In this document: positions 1 to 6,560 of the stretch, piece by piece
Numbering within the stretch: position 1 is the stretch's first letter
Layout: each line of letters begins with the position of its first letter
NCBI GenBank assembly: GCA_937907585.1
Contig: CALCVH010000091.1
Location: forward strand, 1 to 10,718
From: an uncultured Bacillota bacterium
GTDB taxonomy: Bacteria; Bacillota_I; Bacilli_A; Izemoplasmatales; UBA1188
Direction of reading: 5' to 3'
Length of the DNA: 10,718 nucleotides
Position numbers and translations under genes: made by a program
The notes under the pieces: model-generated
Seen by the model: only the letters and a program-made list of their open reading frames with translations
Told to the model about the DNA's origin: nothing
Databases searched by the model: none

Positions 1-850
1 TAGATTTATCACCATTCACATCAAATTCTATTCCAACTTTTATATCTCTACTAACTTTTATAGAATCATTACTTCCTTTAGTAAATGTAAAACTATTCCA
101 ACTAGAATCAGTTGATATAGAATCATAATCATATACTATATTATTATCTTTATCTACGACTACAAATTCATCATCTTGACTAAAATAGTGATATCCATAT
201 ACAAAACTATTATGTTCTTCAGTAAAGTTATATTTAATATTAGTCATTGGATATTCAGTAGTTGTATTATCACTAGTTACTCTTACTACTATTCCATCAT
301 ATTCAAGACCACTAATAGATAAATACATACCATTTAATGTATATACAATATCGATAGTAGCATTCATACAATCGTTATGTACTTTTTTATCTTCTGTTAT
401 ATTAGAATTTGTATTAGCTAAATAGTTATAAACGATTGAATTATCTAATTTATCCGCTACTTTTATTTCATCACCCTTTTTTAAAGGTAAATCATCTATT
501 AACCAATAGATAGTTGATTCAGTTTCTTCTTCTATTTTAAATTCTTTTTTAGCTTCTCCATTAACTAATAGGACTATTTCTTTTGAATATTTAGGAATTA
601 CAATGGATTCAACTTCATTAAAAGATTCATCAAAGTATTTACCACAATCTTCACATATATAATGAGCTATATATCCATCTTCAAAGAAATTAGCTTCTCT
701 TCTATAATACATTGAGCCATAAACATGTTCATTAGTTGTTAGTTCTGTAGTAGGTTCAGCTGTACTAGAACTACTACTTTCAAGGCTTGAACAACCAACT
801 AAAGAAAGCGTAATTATAAATAAAATAGTAAAAAGAAAGAATTTCTTCAT
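1..850 (-). CDS. Surface lipoprotein of unknown function, C-terminus cut by left window edge
   Basis: The frame is open from an ATG at 850 to the window edge with no stop (283 residues visible). Residues 1-20 form a lipoprotein signal: MKK, a hydrophobic stretch, then lipobox LVGC with Cys20 as the lipidated residue, followed by a Ser/Thr-rich linker (about 21-40). Residues 64-75 hold HYICEDCGKYFD, a CxxC motif of a kind I recall from surface proteins of gut Bacillota. Downstream are two similar beta-rich segments: a (K/Q)(G/D)DE stretch followed by a xNNIVYxY-like strand, then a strand ending in (T/D)(L/V)NG (about 124-178 and 222-281). The start is supported by a strong GGAGGT eight bases upstream and a consensus extended -10 promoter. 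The protein is probably anchored outside the membrane and may bind polysaccharide, but that is a guess from module style. Function is unknown. Confidence 0.85.
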   Translation of the reverse strand, partial: MKKFFLFTILFIITLSLVGCSSLESSSSSTAEPTTELTTNEHVYGSMYYRREANFFEDGYIAHYICEDCGKYFDESFNEVESIVIPKYSKEIVLLVNGEAKKEFKIEEETESTIYWLIDDLPLKKGDEIKVADKLDNSIVYNYLANTNSNITEDKKVHNDCMNATIDIVYTLNGMYLSISGLEYDGIVVRVTSDNTTTEYPMTNIKYNFTEEHNSFVYGYHYFSQDDEFVVVDKDNNIVYDYDSISTDSSWNSFTFTKGSNDSIKVSRDIKVGIEFDVNGDKS

Positions 851-858
851 TTGAAATT

Positions 859-864
859 ACCTCC
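859..864 (-). promoter_or_regulatory. Ribosome binding site of the left-edge lipoprotein
   Basis: On the minus strand this reads GGAGGT, eight bases before the ATG at 850. It fixes the start of a gene whose far end lies outside the window. Confidence 0.8.
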
Positions 865-889
865 GTATCAACTAGCGTTTTCTATAGTA

Positions 890-898
890 ATTATACCA
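890..898 (-). promoter_or_regulatory. Extended -10 promoter for the left-edge lipoprotein
   Basis: The minus strand reads TGGTATAAT, a consensus -10 with the TGn extension. No good -35 hexamer lies 16-18 bases upstream, and that space is partly taken by the terminator of the preceding gene. Initiation near 883 would give a leader of about 33 bases ending in the strong ribosome binding site. Confidence 0.6.
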
Positions 899-904
899 CA
901 AGTT

Positions 905-932
905 AAAAAGACTAGGAAATTAATTCCTAGCC
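905..932 (-). terminator. Intrinsic terminator after the beta-helix lipoprotein
   Basis: On the minus strand a 9-bp stem (GGCTAGGAA pairing with TTCCTAGTC, one G-U pair) closes a loop of about 5 bases and is followed by TTTTT. It starts 8 bases past the stop codon of the upstream gene, separating it from the next lipoprotein on the same strand. Confidence 0.75.
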
Positions 933-940
933 ATTAGTTT

Positions 941-2650
941 TTATTTAATTGATGCGGAAGCACTACTTAATATAGTTACACTTCCTCTATATGTTTCTGA
1001 ATTAGAATATTCAATAGTTGTTGAACCGATTGTAACTGTATGAGTTCCACTTGATAATCCGCTTGTTAAAGAACTCTTAGTTAATCCGCTATATCTAATC
1101 CTATTATTGAAATATCCAATAACTATTAATGTTCCACCAGATACAGTTATTGATGAATCCGCATCTATCGGTCCTGCCATATCACTATTTGGTCCTCTTG
1201 TGATAATTATACCACCTGTAATAGAGATTGTTCCATTTGAATCAATTCCATCAACATCACCGCTAGCTGAAACTGTTACATCTAATCTTCCGCCTGATAC
1301 AGTAAGCTGTTTACTAGTGTTTACTCCATCATCACTTCCTTTAACGTATGTTTCGCCACCAGATACGTTGATTATATTAGCTTCTATTCCTTCATGAGAT
1401 TCAGTGACATTAATAGTACCACCTTTAATATTTAAAGTTCCATCAGCGTGAATTCCATCATCGCTAACTTTAATATTTAATGTGCCACCATTAATATTGA
1501 TAATTGCTTGAGCGGTAAGGCCGCTATCTAATGTATCATTATTTGTATGTAATCCATCATCATATGCATATACAAATATGTTTCCTGCGTTAACTGTAAT
1601 ACTTTCATTAGCCTTTATACCTTTAGCGCTATTTTCAGCTTTTGAAGCATTAGACTGTCCTCCAGAGAATCCTCCACCATCAAATCCTCCACCAGGTCCA
1701 TGGTTTCCTCCAGGTCCACCAAACGCATCTACTTCCACTTGTTTTTTAGATTTCGCAGTTGATGAAGAAGTTGAATATGAAGAATAGATATTAGTATAGA
1801 TATCAACTGATGGAGTATAAGTTACACCATCTGAACCAGTTGATGTATCAAATACTACTGCGTATGCCGCATCAATACCATCTCCATATGAATTGATAGT
1901 GATTGAACCACCTGTAATATAGATATATCCATGTTGAGCGTTAGTGCCTACTTCTGAATTAGATGTTCTAACGCCATTATTACCACATACGATTCCAACT
2001 GTAGGATTTTCTTCAAATGTAACTTTATCATTACCTTTAATTCCATTATCCATAGCTTTAATGAGTAAAGTTAGATTTTGAACAGTTACATTATCTTTTG
2101 AATGAACTCCACTATTATATAAACTAGTAATTGTTAAAGTTCCTTTACCACTTAATTTAATATTGCCGTTTAATGAATATATTGCGGCATCTCCAATAGT
2201 GTCATCTGTTGTATCTGAATAATCAGTAGTTCTATTATCATAGATATAGTTAGTTGTATCATTTTTAGCTTTAATAGTTAATTTTGATACATCTTTAGCG
2301 TAGATAGGAACTACGCTCGAATTACTGATAGATGCGCCTTCTAAAACAAGTTCTACATCTTGATCAGCCGCATCTACATAGATTTGACCATTTTCAAGTT
2401 TACCCACTGCAGTATAAGTTCCTCCTGTAGTGATAGTATAAACACCATTAGTTTGAGTTAGTTCATTAGAATTTTCATCAACTAAACTAAATCCTGTAGA
2501 TACAGTATCTTCTGGTATTTCTACTTCTTGATTGTTTCCTGTCGCATCATCAATAGCCGCATTTAATGATGTAGTTTTATTGTTAGTACAGCCTACTAAA
2601 AGTAAAGCTGATACAGTTAGTAATGCTAATAGAGATAAGATCTTTTTCAT
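941..2650 (-). CDS. Carbohydrate-binding beta-helix lipoprotein, Cthe_2159 type
   Basis: A 569-residue lipoprotein: positively charged N-terminus, hydrophobic core, lipobox LVGC with Cys21. The body is a string of short beta-strands with recurring turns, clearest at about 364-480, where units of the form DDG(I/L/V)(H/N) are followed some ten residues later by a strand and (N/K/S)GG. This is typical of the Cthe_2159 family (PF14262), whose Clostridium thermocellum founder is a calcium-containing beta-helix that binds cellulose and polygalacturonate; the repeated Asp pairs would suit calcium sites. A Gly-rich low-complexity insert sits at about 310-331. A start 18 bases further upstream (2668) is possible, but the ribosome binding site AAAGGAG lies inside that extension, eight bases before the ATG at 2650, so 2650 is preferred. 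The gene has its own promoter and terminator. Polysaccharide adhesion is inferred from the family. Confidence 0.85.
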   Translation of the reverse strand: MKKILSLLALLTVSALLLVGCTNNKTTSLNAAIDDATGNNQEVEIPEDTVSTGFSLVDENSNELTQTNGVYTITTGGTYTAVGKLENGQIYVDAADQDVELVLEGASISNSSVVPIYAKDVSKLTIKAKNDTTNYIYDNRTTDYSDTTDDTIGDAAIYSLNGNIKLSGKGTLTITSLYNSGVHSKDNVTVQNLTLLIKAMDNGIKGNDKVTFEENPTVGIVCGNNGVRTSNSEVGTNAQHGYIYITGGSITINSYGDGIDAAYAVVFDTSTGSDGVTYTPSVDIYTNIYSSYSTSSSTAKSKKQVEVDAFGGPGGNHGPGGGFDGGGFSGGQSNASKAENSAKGIKANESITVNAGNIFVYAYDDGLHTNNDTLDSGLTAQAIININGGTLNIKVSDDGIHADGTLNIKGGTINVTESHEGIEANIINVSGGETYVKGSDDGVNTSKQLTVSGGRLDVTVSASGDVDGIDSNGTISITGGIIITRGPNSDMAGPIDADSSITVSGGTLIVIGYFNNRIRYSGLTKSSLTSGLSSGTHTVTIGSTTIEYSNSETYRGSVTILSSASASIK

Positions 2651-2654
2651 AGGT

Positions 2655-2665
2655 TGAACTCCTTT
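2655..2665 (-). promoter_or_regulatory. Ribosome binding site deciding the start of the beta-helix lipoprotein
   Basis: AAAGGAG on the minus strand (2659-2665), eight bases before the ATG at 2650. It lies within the first codons of the longer possible reading frame (ATG at 2668), which argues against that longer start. Confidence 0.75.
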
Positions 2666-2681
2666 CATTTTTTATGGTTCA

Positions 2682-2710
2682 ATTATAAAAATATGTATTT
2701 TAAAAATCAA
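2682..2710 (-). promoter_or_regulatory. Sigma-A-type promoter for the beta-helix lipoprotein
   Basis: On the minus strand TTGATT (2705-2710) and TATAAT (2682-2687) are separated by 17 bases, a near-consensus housekeeping promoter. It lies 32 bases upstream of the chosen start, in the 181-base divergent intergenic region. No clear operator palindrome is visible beside it. Confidence 0.65.
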
Positions 2711-2794
2711 TTATCATCACAATTCTATCATTTTAAATTCATTTTATCTTAATATTTGATTTTTCATGCTATTTCTTTTTATTAAATTATATTT

Positions 2795-2800
2795 TATAAT
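2795..2800 (+). promoter_or_regulatory. Candidate -10 box for the FNT channel operon
   Basis: TATAAT lies 31 bases before the ATG at 2832. The region 17 bases upstream (around TTTCTT) is a poor -35, and in DNA this AT-rich the hexamer could arise by chance, so this is only the best candidate for the divergent transcript. Confidence 0.35.
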
Positions 2801-2831
2801 ATTTAATAAATCAACAAATTGAGGTCTTATA

Positions 2832-3503
2832 ATGAAAAATATTTTTGTATCTTTGTATAAAGGAATACTTGCTGGACTAGCTATAGGTTTAGGAGGGTTC
2901 TTATTCATTTTAGCTACATGTTATATTCAAAATGAATTAGGTAAAATTCTTGGTTCTATTCTTTTTTCAATAGGATTATTTACTGTCTGTACATTTGGCT
3001 TACATTTATTTACTGGTAGAGTTGGACAAGTATTTGAAGAAAAAAAGAACAAAGACTTCTACTTCTCTTTAGTATCTATGTTAATAGGTAACGCTATTGG
3101 CGCATTCTCTTTAGGATTATTATGTTATTTAATATTTAAAGATACTGAAATGTATACTAGAGCGAATGCTGTCGCATCATTAAGACTAGGATTTGATACA
3201 TATCAAAACTATATATCTTGTTTCTTAAAATCATTATTATGTGGAATGTGTGTATATTTAGCTGTAAAATCATTTAACCTTAATAGATTAAAACCAGTAG
3301 GTATATTCTTATTAATATTCTTCGTATTTGTTTTTGTTTATTGTGGTTTTGAACACTGTATCGCTAATATGTTCTATTTTGGCTTCGCTAAAGCATTTAC
3401 TATATATACATTAGTAGATTTATTATTATGTATATTAGGTAATATAATTGGAACTTTGCCTCCAGTACTAATGTATAAAATATTTTCAAATACAAATAAA
3501 TAG
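2832..3503 (+). CDS. Formate/nitrite transporter (FNT) family channel
   Basis: A 223-residue integral membrane protein of the FNT family (FocA, NirC and HSC channels, which pass small monovalent anions such as formate, nitrite or hydrosulfide). Family marks visible in order: GILAGLAIGLGG (11-22); FSIGLF then LFTG (45-50, 59-62), corresponding to the loop region of FocA that lines the pore; GNAIGA (86-91); FLKSLLC (131-137), whose Lys133 fits the conserved TM4 lysine; and GFEHCIANM (172-180), with His175 as the central pore histidine. Six membrane segments are likely, and the channel should be a pentamer. At 223 residues it is shorter than FocA (about 285), mostly at the termini. Variations: Gly where many relatives have Asn after LLC, and Arg after LFTG. 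The anion carried cannot be read from the sequence. GAGG lies seven bases upstream of the start. Confidence 0.9.
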   Translation: MKNIFVSLYKGILAGLAIGLGGFLFILATCYIQNELGKILGSILFSIGLFTVCTFGLHLFTGRVGQVFEEKKNKDFYFSLVSMLIGNAIGAFSLGLLCYLIFKDTEMYTRANAVASLRLGFDTYQNYISCFLKSLLCGMCVYLAVKSFNLNRLKPVGIFLLIFFVFVFVYCGFEHCIANMFYFGFAKAFTIYTLVDLLLCILGNIIGTLPPVLMYKIFSNTNK

Positions 3504-3512
3504 GATTAAAAA

Positions 3513-4085
3513 ATGAGAAAAGAATTTGATGAATTATTAAATATTGAAGATGAGTTTTTTATATTAGATAAAGAAAGTAAATTAGCTATAATGAAGTTAG
3601 AATTTGATTCTCCTAAAGATATATTTGATTCAAACGCTATTACTAAGATACCTATTCTAAATGATGATTTTATAGATTGGATATCAGCTTCATTTGAATA
3701 CGCACCTAATAACTATAAAATATCATTAGATATATCATTTAAAGAAATGAATGGTTATAACAGCCAAGAATTACATGATATATTTATTAAAAACTTAACT
3801 TTAGAAGCTAAAAAAGGCTTTAAAAAAACTAGAAGAAAAAATAGTCTAGCATATAGTCTAATGGTTATAGGTTTAATATTTCTAATTGGTTTAATATTAA
3901 TTAATACTTTATGGAAAGATGATAATGTATTTAAAACTATATTAATTTATATATCAGATATCGCAACTACAGTCACTTTCTGGGAAGCATTAACCATATT
4001 AATAGTTGAGAACAAAGAAAAGACTAATCATATTAGAAATCTAATTAAAAGATATTCTTCTATTGATTTTCATAAATCTGAATAG
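3513..4085 (+). CDS. Uncharacterised protein with cytoplasmic domain and two C-terminal membrane helices
   Basis: A 190-residue protein I cannot place in a named family. Residues 1-110 are soluble and acidic at first (EFDELLNIEDEFF near the start; PILNDDFIDWI about 47-57), turning basic just before the membrane (KKGFKKTRRK about 100-109). Two hydrophobic segments follow (about 112-132 and 140-165), then a charged tail (ENKEKTNHIRNLIKRY). By the positive-inside rule both ends are probably cytoplasmic. The start lies only 9 bases after the FNT stop codon, with a weak AGGAT overlapping that stop, so translation is probably coupled and the two proteins may act together. There is no signal peptide and no recognisable catalytic motif. 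The gene is followed by a strong terminator, so the unit has just two genes. Confidence 0.8.
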   Translation: MRKEFDELLNIEDEFFILDKESKLAIMKLEFDSPKDIFDSNAITKIPILNDDFIDWISASFEYAPNNYKISLDISFKEMNGYNSQELHDIFIKNLTLEAKKGFKKTRRKNSLAYSLMVIGLIFLIGLILINTLWKDDNVFKTILIYISDIATTVTFWEALTILIVENKEKTNHIRNLIKRYSSIDFHKSE

Positions 4086-4089
4086 TATT

Positions 4090-4124
4090 AAATATGGAGT
4101 GAATTTAGCGTTCACTCCATATTT
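4090..4124. terminator. Bidirectional terminator between converging units
   Basis: A perfect 14-bp inverted repeat (AATATGGAGTGAA core with its complement) around the 7-base loop TTTAGCG. On the plus strand it ends in a T-rich run, terminating the FNT unit. On the minus strand it lies just past the acyltransferase stop at 4125 and is followed by a weaker T-containing stretch, so it probably serves both directions. Confidence 0.85.
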
Positions 4125-4964
4125 TTATATATCAAAGGATTTATTTTTATAATTTACTAATTCTCTTATTTTATTATTTTCTTTTGAATCTTTTATTCCA
4201 ATTAGATTCATCACTTCTCTTTGCGCTCTAATAGCTAAATCTTCAATTGCATCTTTTTTATCAAGTTCATAGTTTACTAGTAATGGCTTACCTATAACTA
4301 TTTTAGCGTTTGGGTGTTTCTTAAAGAGTTTATATATACCTCTAGGTTTTCTATAGCTTACTCCCATTGGTAGAATGGGCATATGAGTATCATAAGCTAG
4401 CCTAAATGAACCATGTTGGAATTCTCTTACTGCAGGATAAAATGCCCAACATGAGGCTTCAGGAAAGATATGAATCCATTTTCCTTCATCAACCACTTCT
4501 TTCATTGCGTTATATGCATAAGCCATTCCATGCCTACTAAATCTAGGTAGAGCGATTCCGCCAGCCATTCTATATAACATTCCAGATTTAGATTCTACAC
4601 CTTCTATCCAACAAGGAAATTCAGCGAATCTAAAATATCTAGTTAATTCAACAAATAATATATCCCATTCAGTAGTATGATTAGATACGCTAATCATCGC
4701 TTTAGATTTAGATATTTTACGATATAGTCTAATATTTTTCTTACCCTTAATAATTAATGCGTATCTAATGAAACATACAGGTTTAACTATTAACAACATT
4801 ACTATTTTCATTAAAAACTTAATGAATTTTTGTTTAGAACTATTAAGCCTATAAGGAAAGTCTTTATCATATATATAATTATGAACTTTAGGGAATTTAA
4901 TCATATGTTCACAATCGACATTAGGGTATAATATATTTGGATCATGAATATAAGGATTTGGCAT
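4125..4964 (-). CDS. PlsC-like lysophospholipid (1-acylglycerol-3-phosphate) acyltransferase family protein
   Basis: A 279-residue member of the LPLAT/PlsC superfamily, which transfers acyl groups from acyl-ACP, acyl-CoA or acyl-phosphate to lysophosphatidate-type acceptors at the inner face of the membrane. The catalytic H(X4)D motif is NHTTEWD (95-101, His96 and Asp101). The second block, with acceptor-binding Glu, is FPEAS (167-171), and MPILPMGV (195-202) matches the conserved proline-containing strand. A hydrophobic stretch at about 47-72 is the likely membrane association segment. The first 40 residues are an N-terminal extension rich in Tyr, Pro and His that I do not recognise. Start 4964 has AAAGGAA about ten bases upstream. 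The acceptor could be other than lysophosphatidate, since related enzymes modify other lipids. It is a single-gene unit between two terminators. Confidence 0.85.
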   Translation of the reverse strand: MPNPYIHDPNILYPNVDCEHMIKFPKVHNYIYDKDFPYRLNSSKQKFIKFLMKIVMLLIVKPVCFIRYALIIKGKKNIRLYRKISKSKAMISVSNHTTEWDILFVELTRYFRFAEFPCWIEGVESKSGMLYRMAGGIALPRFSRHGMAYAYNAMKEVVDEGKWIHIFPEASCWAFYPAVREFQHGSFRLAYDTHMPILPMGVSYRKPRGIYKLFKKHPNAKIVIGKPLLVNYELDKKDAIEDLAIRAQREVMNLIGIKDSKENNKIRELVNYKNKSFDI

Positions 4965-5024
4965 AAATATCTATTCCTTTTATATAATATTAATAATCAT
5001 AAATTATGAGATTTGTTTATAAAT

Positions 5025-5033
5025 ATTATATCA
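5025..5033 (-). promoter_or_regulatory. Extended -10 promoter for the acyltransferase
   Basis: The minus strand reads TGATATAAT, a consensus extended -10, in the gap between the aquaporin terminator and the acyltransferase. No clear -35 is present. Initiation near 5018 would give a leader of about 54 bases. Confidence 0.55.
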
Positions 5034-5055
5034 CGTATATAAATAAAACGATAAT

Positions 5056-5079
5056 AAAAAGGCAGAAACCTGCCTTTTT
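5056..5079. terminator. Intrinsic terminator after the aquaporin
   Basis: A perfect 10-bp hairpin (AAAAAGGCAG pairing with CTGCCTTTTT) with a four-base loop, ending in TTTTT on both strands. It lies 15 bases past the aquaporin stop and ends the minus-strand CmpB/aquaporin unit; its symmetry would allow action in either direction. Confidence 0.85.
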
Positions 5080-5094
5080 GATATGAACGATTTA

Positions 5095-5844
5095 TTATTC
5101 AGTTTCTACAGATGTTGTTTCATCTGATTTAGTTTCTTCTTTTCCATCAAATAAGAATTTATATAGGAATGTAGAAACTGCTGAACCAGCTAAAGGAGCT
5201 AAAATCCAAATCCAAATTTGACTTAAACTTGTTGTATTACCAGCGAATGCTTGAAGTAGAGCTGGAGCTAATGATCTTGCAGGGTTAACTGATGTTCCTG
5301 TGAAAGCTAAACCAAATAAATGAACAAGAGTTAATGTTAAACCGATGATTAAACCAGCGAGTTGTGGATGAGCGAATTTCTTATTTGTTACAACGAGGAT
5401 TACAAATACGAAGATCATAGTTAATACTAATTCTGTTAAGAATGCGCCAACATATGACCAAACGTTTAAGTCACCACCAGCAGTTTTTAAAGCTGATTGA
5501 ATTTCGTTTCCGCCTAAAGCTTCAAACTTACCGCCTAAACATAAAGCGAGTAATAATGAGCCTACTAATGCGCCAATTACTTGGCTACATACATATACAA
5601 AGAATTCTTTCCAAGTTATTTCTTTTCTTAAAGCCATAGCTAATGATACAGCTGGGTTAATATGACAACCAGAAATTGAACCGATTGTATAAGCCATCGC
5701 AACGATTACTAAACCGAATGCTAAAGATGTTGCTGTTGCTAAAGGAGCTAGGTATGTAGTAACTGCTACACCGCATGCTACCATTACTAGTACGCATGTA
5801 CCAAACATTTCAGCAAAAGCTTTTTTTAATAATGTTTTATCCAT
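5095..5844 (-). CDS. MIP-family aquaporin with water-type (AqpZ-like) selectivity residues
   Basis: A 249-residue major intrinsic protein with six membrane segments and two NPA half-helices. Counting from the ATG at 5844, the NPA boxes are HINPAV (61-66) and SVNPARS (185-191). The aromatic/arginine filter can be read by comparison with E. coli AqpZ: Phe43 in SLAFGL, His175 in LVHL, Thr184 in TGTSV and Arg190 after the second NPA. Phe-His-Thr-Arg is the water-selective set, whereas glycerol facilitators usually have Trp, Gly and Phe or Tyr in place of the first three, so a water channel is favoured over GlpF. The tail is charged and Glu/Thr-rich. An ATG 12 bases further upstream exists, but GGAGGA, the ribosome binding site, begins within that codon, so 5844 is preferred. 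It follows the PF06541 gene after 26 bases with no terminator between, so the two are probably co-transcribed. Confidence 0.9.
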   Translation of the reverse strand: MDKTLLKKAFAEMFGTCVLVMVACGVAVTTYLAPLATATSLAFGLVIVAMAYTIGSISGCHINPAVSLAMALRKEITWKEFFVYVCSQVIGALVGSLLLALCLGGKFEALGGNEIQSALKTAGGDLNVWSYVGAFLTELVLTMIFVFVILVVTNKKFAHPQLAGLIIGLTLTLVHLFGLAFTGTSVNPARSLAPALLQAFAGNTTSLSQIWIWILAPLAGSAVSTFLYKFLFDGKEETKSDETTSVETE

Positions 5845-5848
5845 TTTG

Positions 5849-5855
5849 TCCTCCA
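5849..5855 (-). promoter_or_regulatory. Ribosome binding site deciding the aquaporin start
   Basis: TGGAGGA on the minus strand, about five bases before the ATG at 5844. It overlaps the alternative upstream ATG at 5856, which is therefore unlikely to be the start. Confidence 0.75.
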
Positions 5856-5870
5856 TAATAAAACTATATT

Positions 5871-6497
5871 TTATTTATTTCTTAATTCACTAATTGTTTT
5901 GATTCTTGCTTTAAATTCCTTTTTAAATTCTTCAAATCTTAAATTCTGATATTCTTTGAATTTCTGTAATTTAGTCGCAAGATGAATAGAATATGCTAAA
6001 TCAACTATAACCATTCCTACAACAAGACCAATAAAATATGTGTAGATTAAATTATCGCTTATCCATAATATTCCTTTAACTAGAAATGGATTAGCAAGGA
6101 AATAATATAAAGATCCAACTATAGTCCAAATTAAAGAGAATGTAGGACATATTATACCCATAATATTGCCTTTTCTATTAGAATAATCCCATAATTTAAT
6201 ATTTAATCCTTTAATAAAGATTAAACCAGCGATAAATTCTATTAAAGTCATTCCAAATCCAATGATTATAATTCTAACTATTGTATCAACGACTTCATTT
6301 GTTATATTTAGTGGAATGTTGCTCATGACGAATAAAATGATTACACCAAATCCATAAATAGGTAGATATGGACCTGTTAAAAAACCAGGATTCATCCATT
6401 TCTTTTGTGAGACAAATCTTCTAAAGAATAATTCAATTATCCATCCCGCAACTGAGCCTATAACAAATAATGTAGAAATTAAAACTAGTAAATTCAT
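5871..6497 (-). CDS. CmpB-family (PF06541, putative ABC-transporter type IV) integral membrane protein
   Basis: A 208-residue membrane protein with about five hydrophobic segments and a basic, helical C-terminal tail (about 176-208, rich in Lys, Glu and Phe). It carries the marks of the PF06541 family: GWIIEL (18-23), NPGFLTGPYLPIYGFG (36-51), a membrane Glu in LIEF (85-88), and WDYSN followed by GNIMG (103-114). The family is labelled putative ABC transporter, but its biochemical role is not established and no ATPase gene is near. The reading frame can be extended to a TTG at 6518; the preferred ATG at 6497 has AAAGGAA six bases upstream, inside that extension. It has its own promoter and is followed by the aquaporin gene after 26 bases, so both may take part in envelope or osmotic physiology. 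That link is inferred from position only. Confidence 0.8.
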   Translation of the reverse strand: MNLLVLISTLFVIGSVAGWIIELFFRRFVSQKKWMNPGFLTGPYLPIYGFGVIILFVMSNIPLNITNEVVDTIVRIIIIGFGMTLIEFIAGLIFIKGLNIKLWDYSNRKGNIMGIICPTFSLIWTIVGSLYYFLANPFLVKGILWISDNLIYTYFIGLVVGMVIVDLAYSIHLATKLQKFKEYQNLRFEEFKKEFKARIKTISELRNK

Positions 6498-6503
6498 AAT
6501 TAT

Positions 6504-6510
6504 TTCCTTT
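6504..6510 (-). promoter_or_regulatory. Ribosome binding site deciding the CmpB-family gene start
   Basis: AAAGGAA on the minus strand, six bases before the ATG at 6497. It lies inside the longer frame beginning with TTG at 6518, making that upstream start improbable. Confidence 0.7.
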
Positions 6511-6531
6511 ATAATCAAAACTCACGAATAT

Positions 6532-6540
6532 ATTTTATCA
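6532..6540 (-). promoter_or_regulatory. Extended -10 promoter for the CmpB-family/aquaporin unit
   Basis: The minus strand reads TGATAAAAT, one base from the extended -10 consensus. A TTGAAT at 6557-6562 could be a -35, but the spacer would be 19 bases, so recognition would rest on the TGn extension. Confidence 0.45.
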
Positions 6541-6560
6541 CATATTTAATATATGAATTC

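Noticed and set aside
1107..1397. Plus-strand open frame opposite the beta-helix lipoprotein gene
   Set aside because: It lies wholly inside a strongly supported minus-strand gene, its product is Pro/Ser/Ile-rich from reversed repeat codons, and it has no ribosome binding site or family motif.
1578..1787. Plus-strand open frame with a proline-rich product
   Set aside because: The proline run is the complement of the Gly-rich codons of the opposite gene, so this is a shadow frame.
2651..2668. N-terminal extension MKGVQP of the beta-helix lipoprotein
   Set aside because: The ribosome binding site AAAGGAG is inside these codons and ideally spaced for the ATG at 2650; a lipoprotein signal starting MKK is also more typical.
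2651..2831. Possible riboswitch or operator in the 181-base divergent intergenic region
   Set aside because: The region is AT-rich with promoter-like boxes, but I see no conserved riboswitch core, no stable GC-containing stem and no clear operator palindrome.
4965..5050. Possible structured leader of the acyltransferase gene
   Set aside because: Only short AT-only palindromes are present, as expected by chance in such DNA; the single stable hairpin nearby is the aquaporin terminator.
5442..5639. Plus-strand open frame opposite the aquaporin gene
   Set aside because: It is embedded in a well-conserved minus-strand gene and shows no ribosome binding site or recognisable domain.
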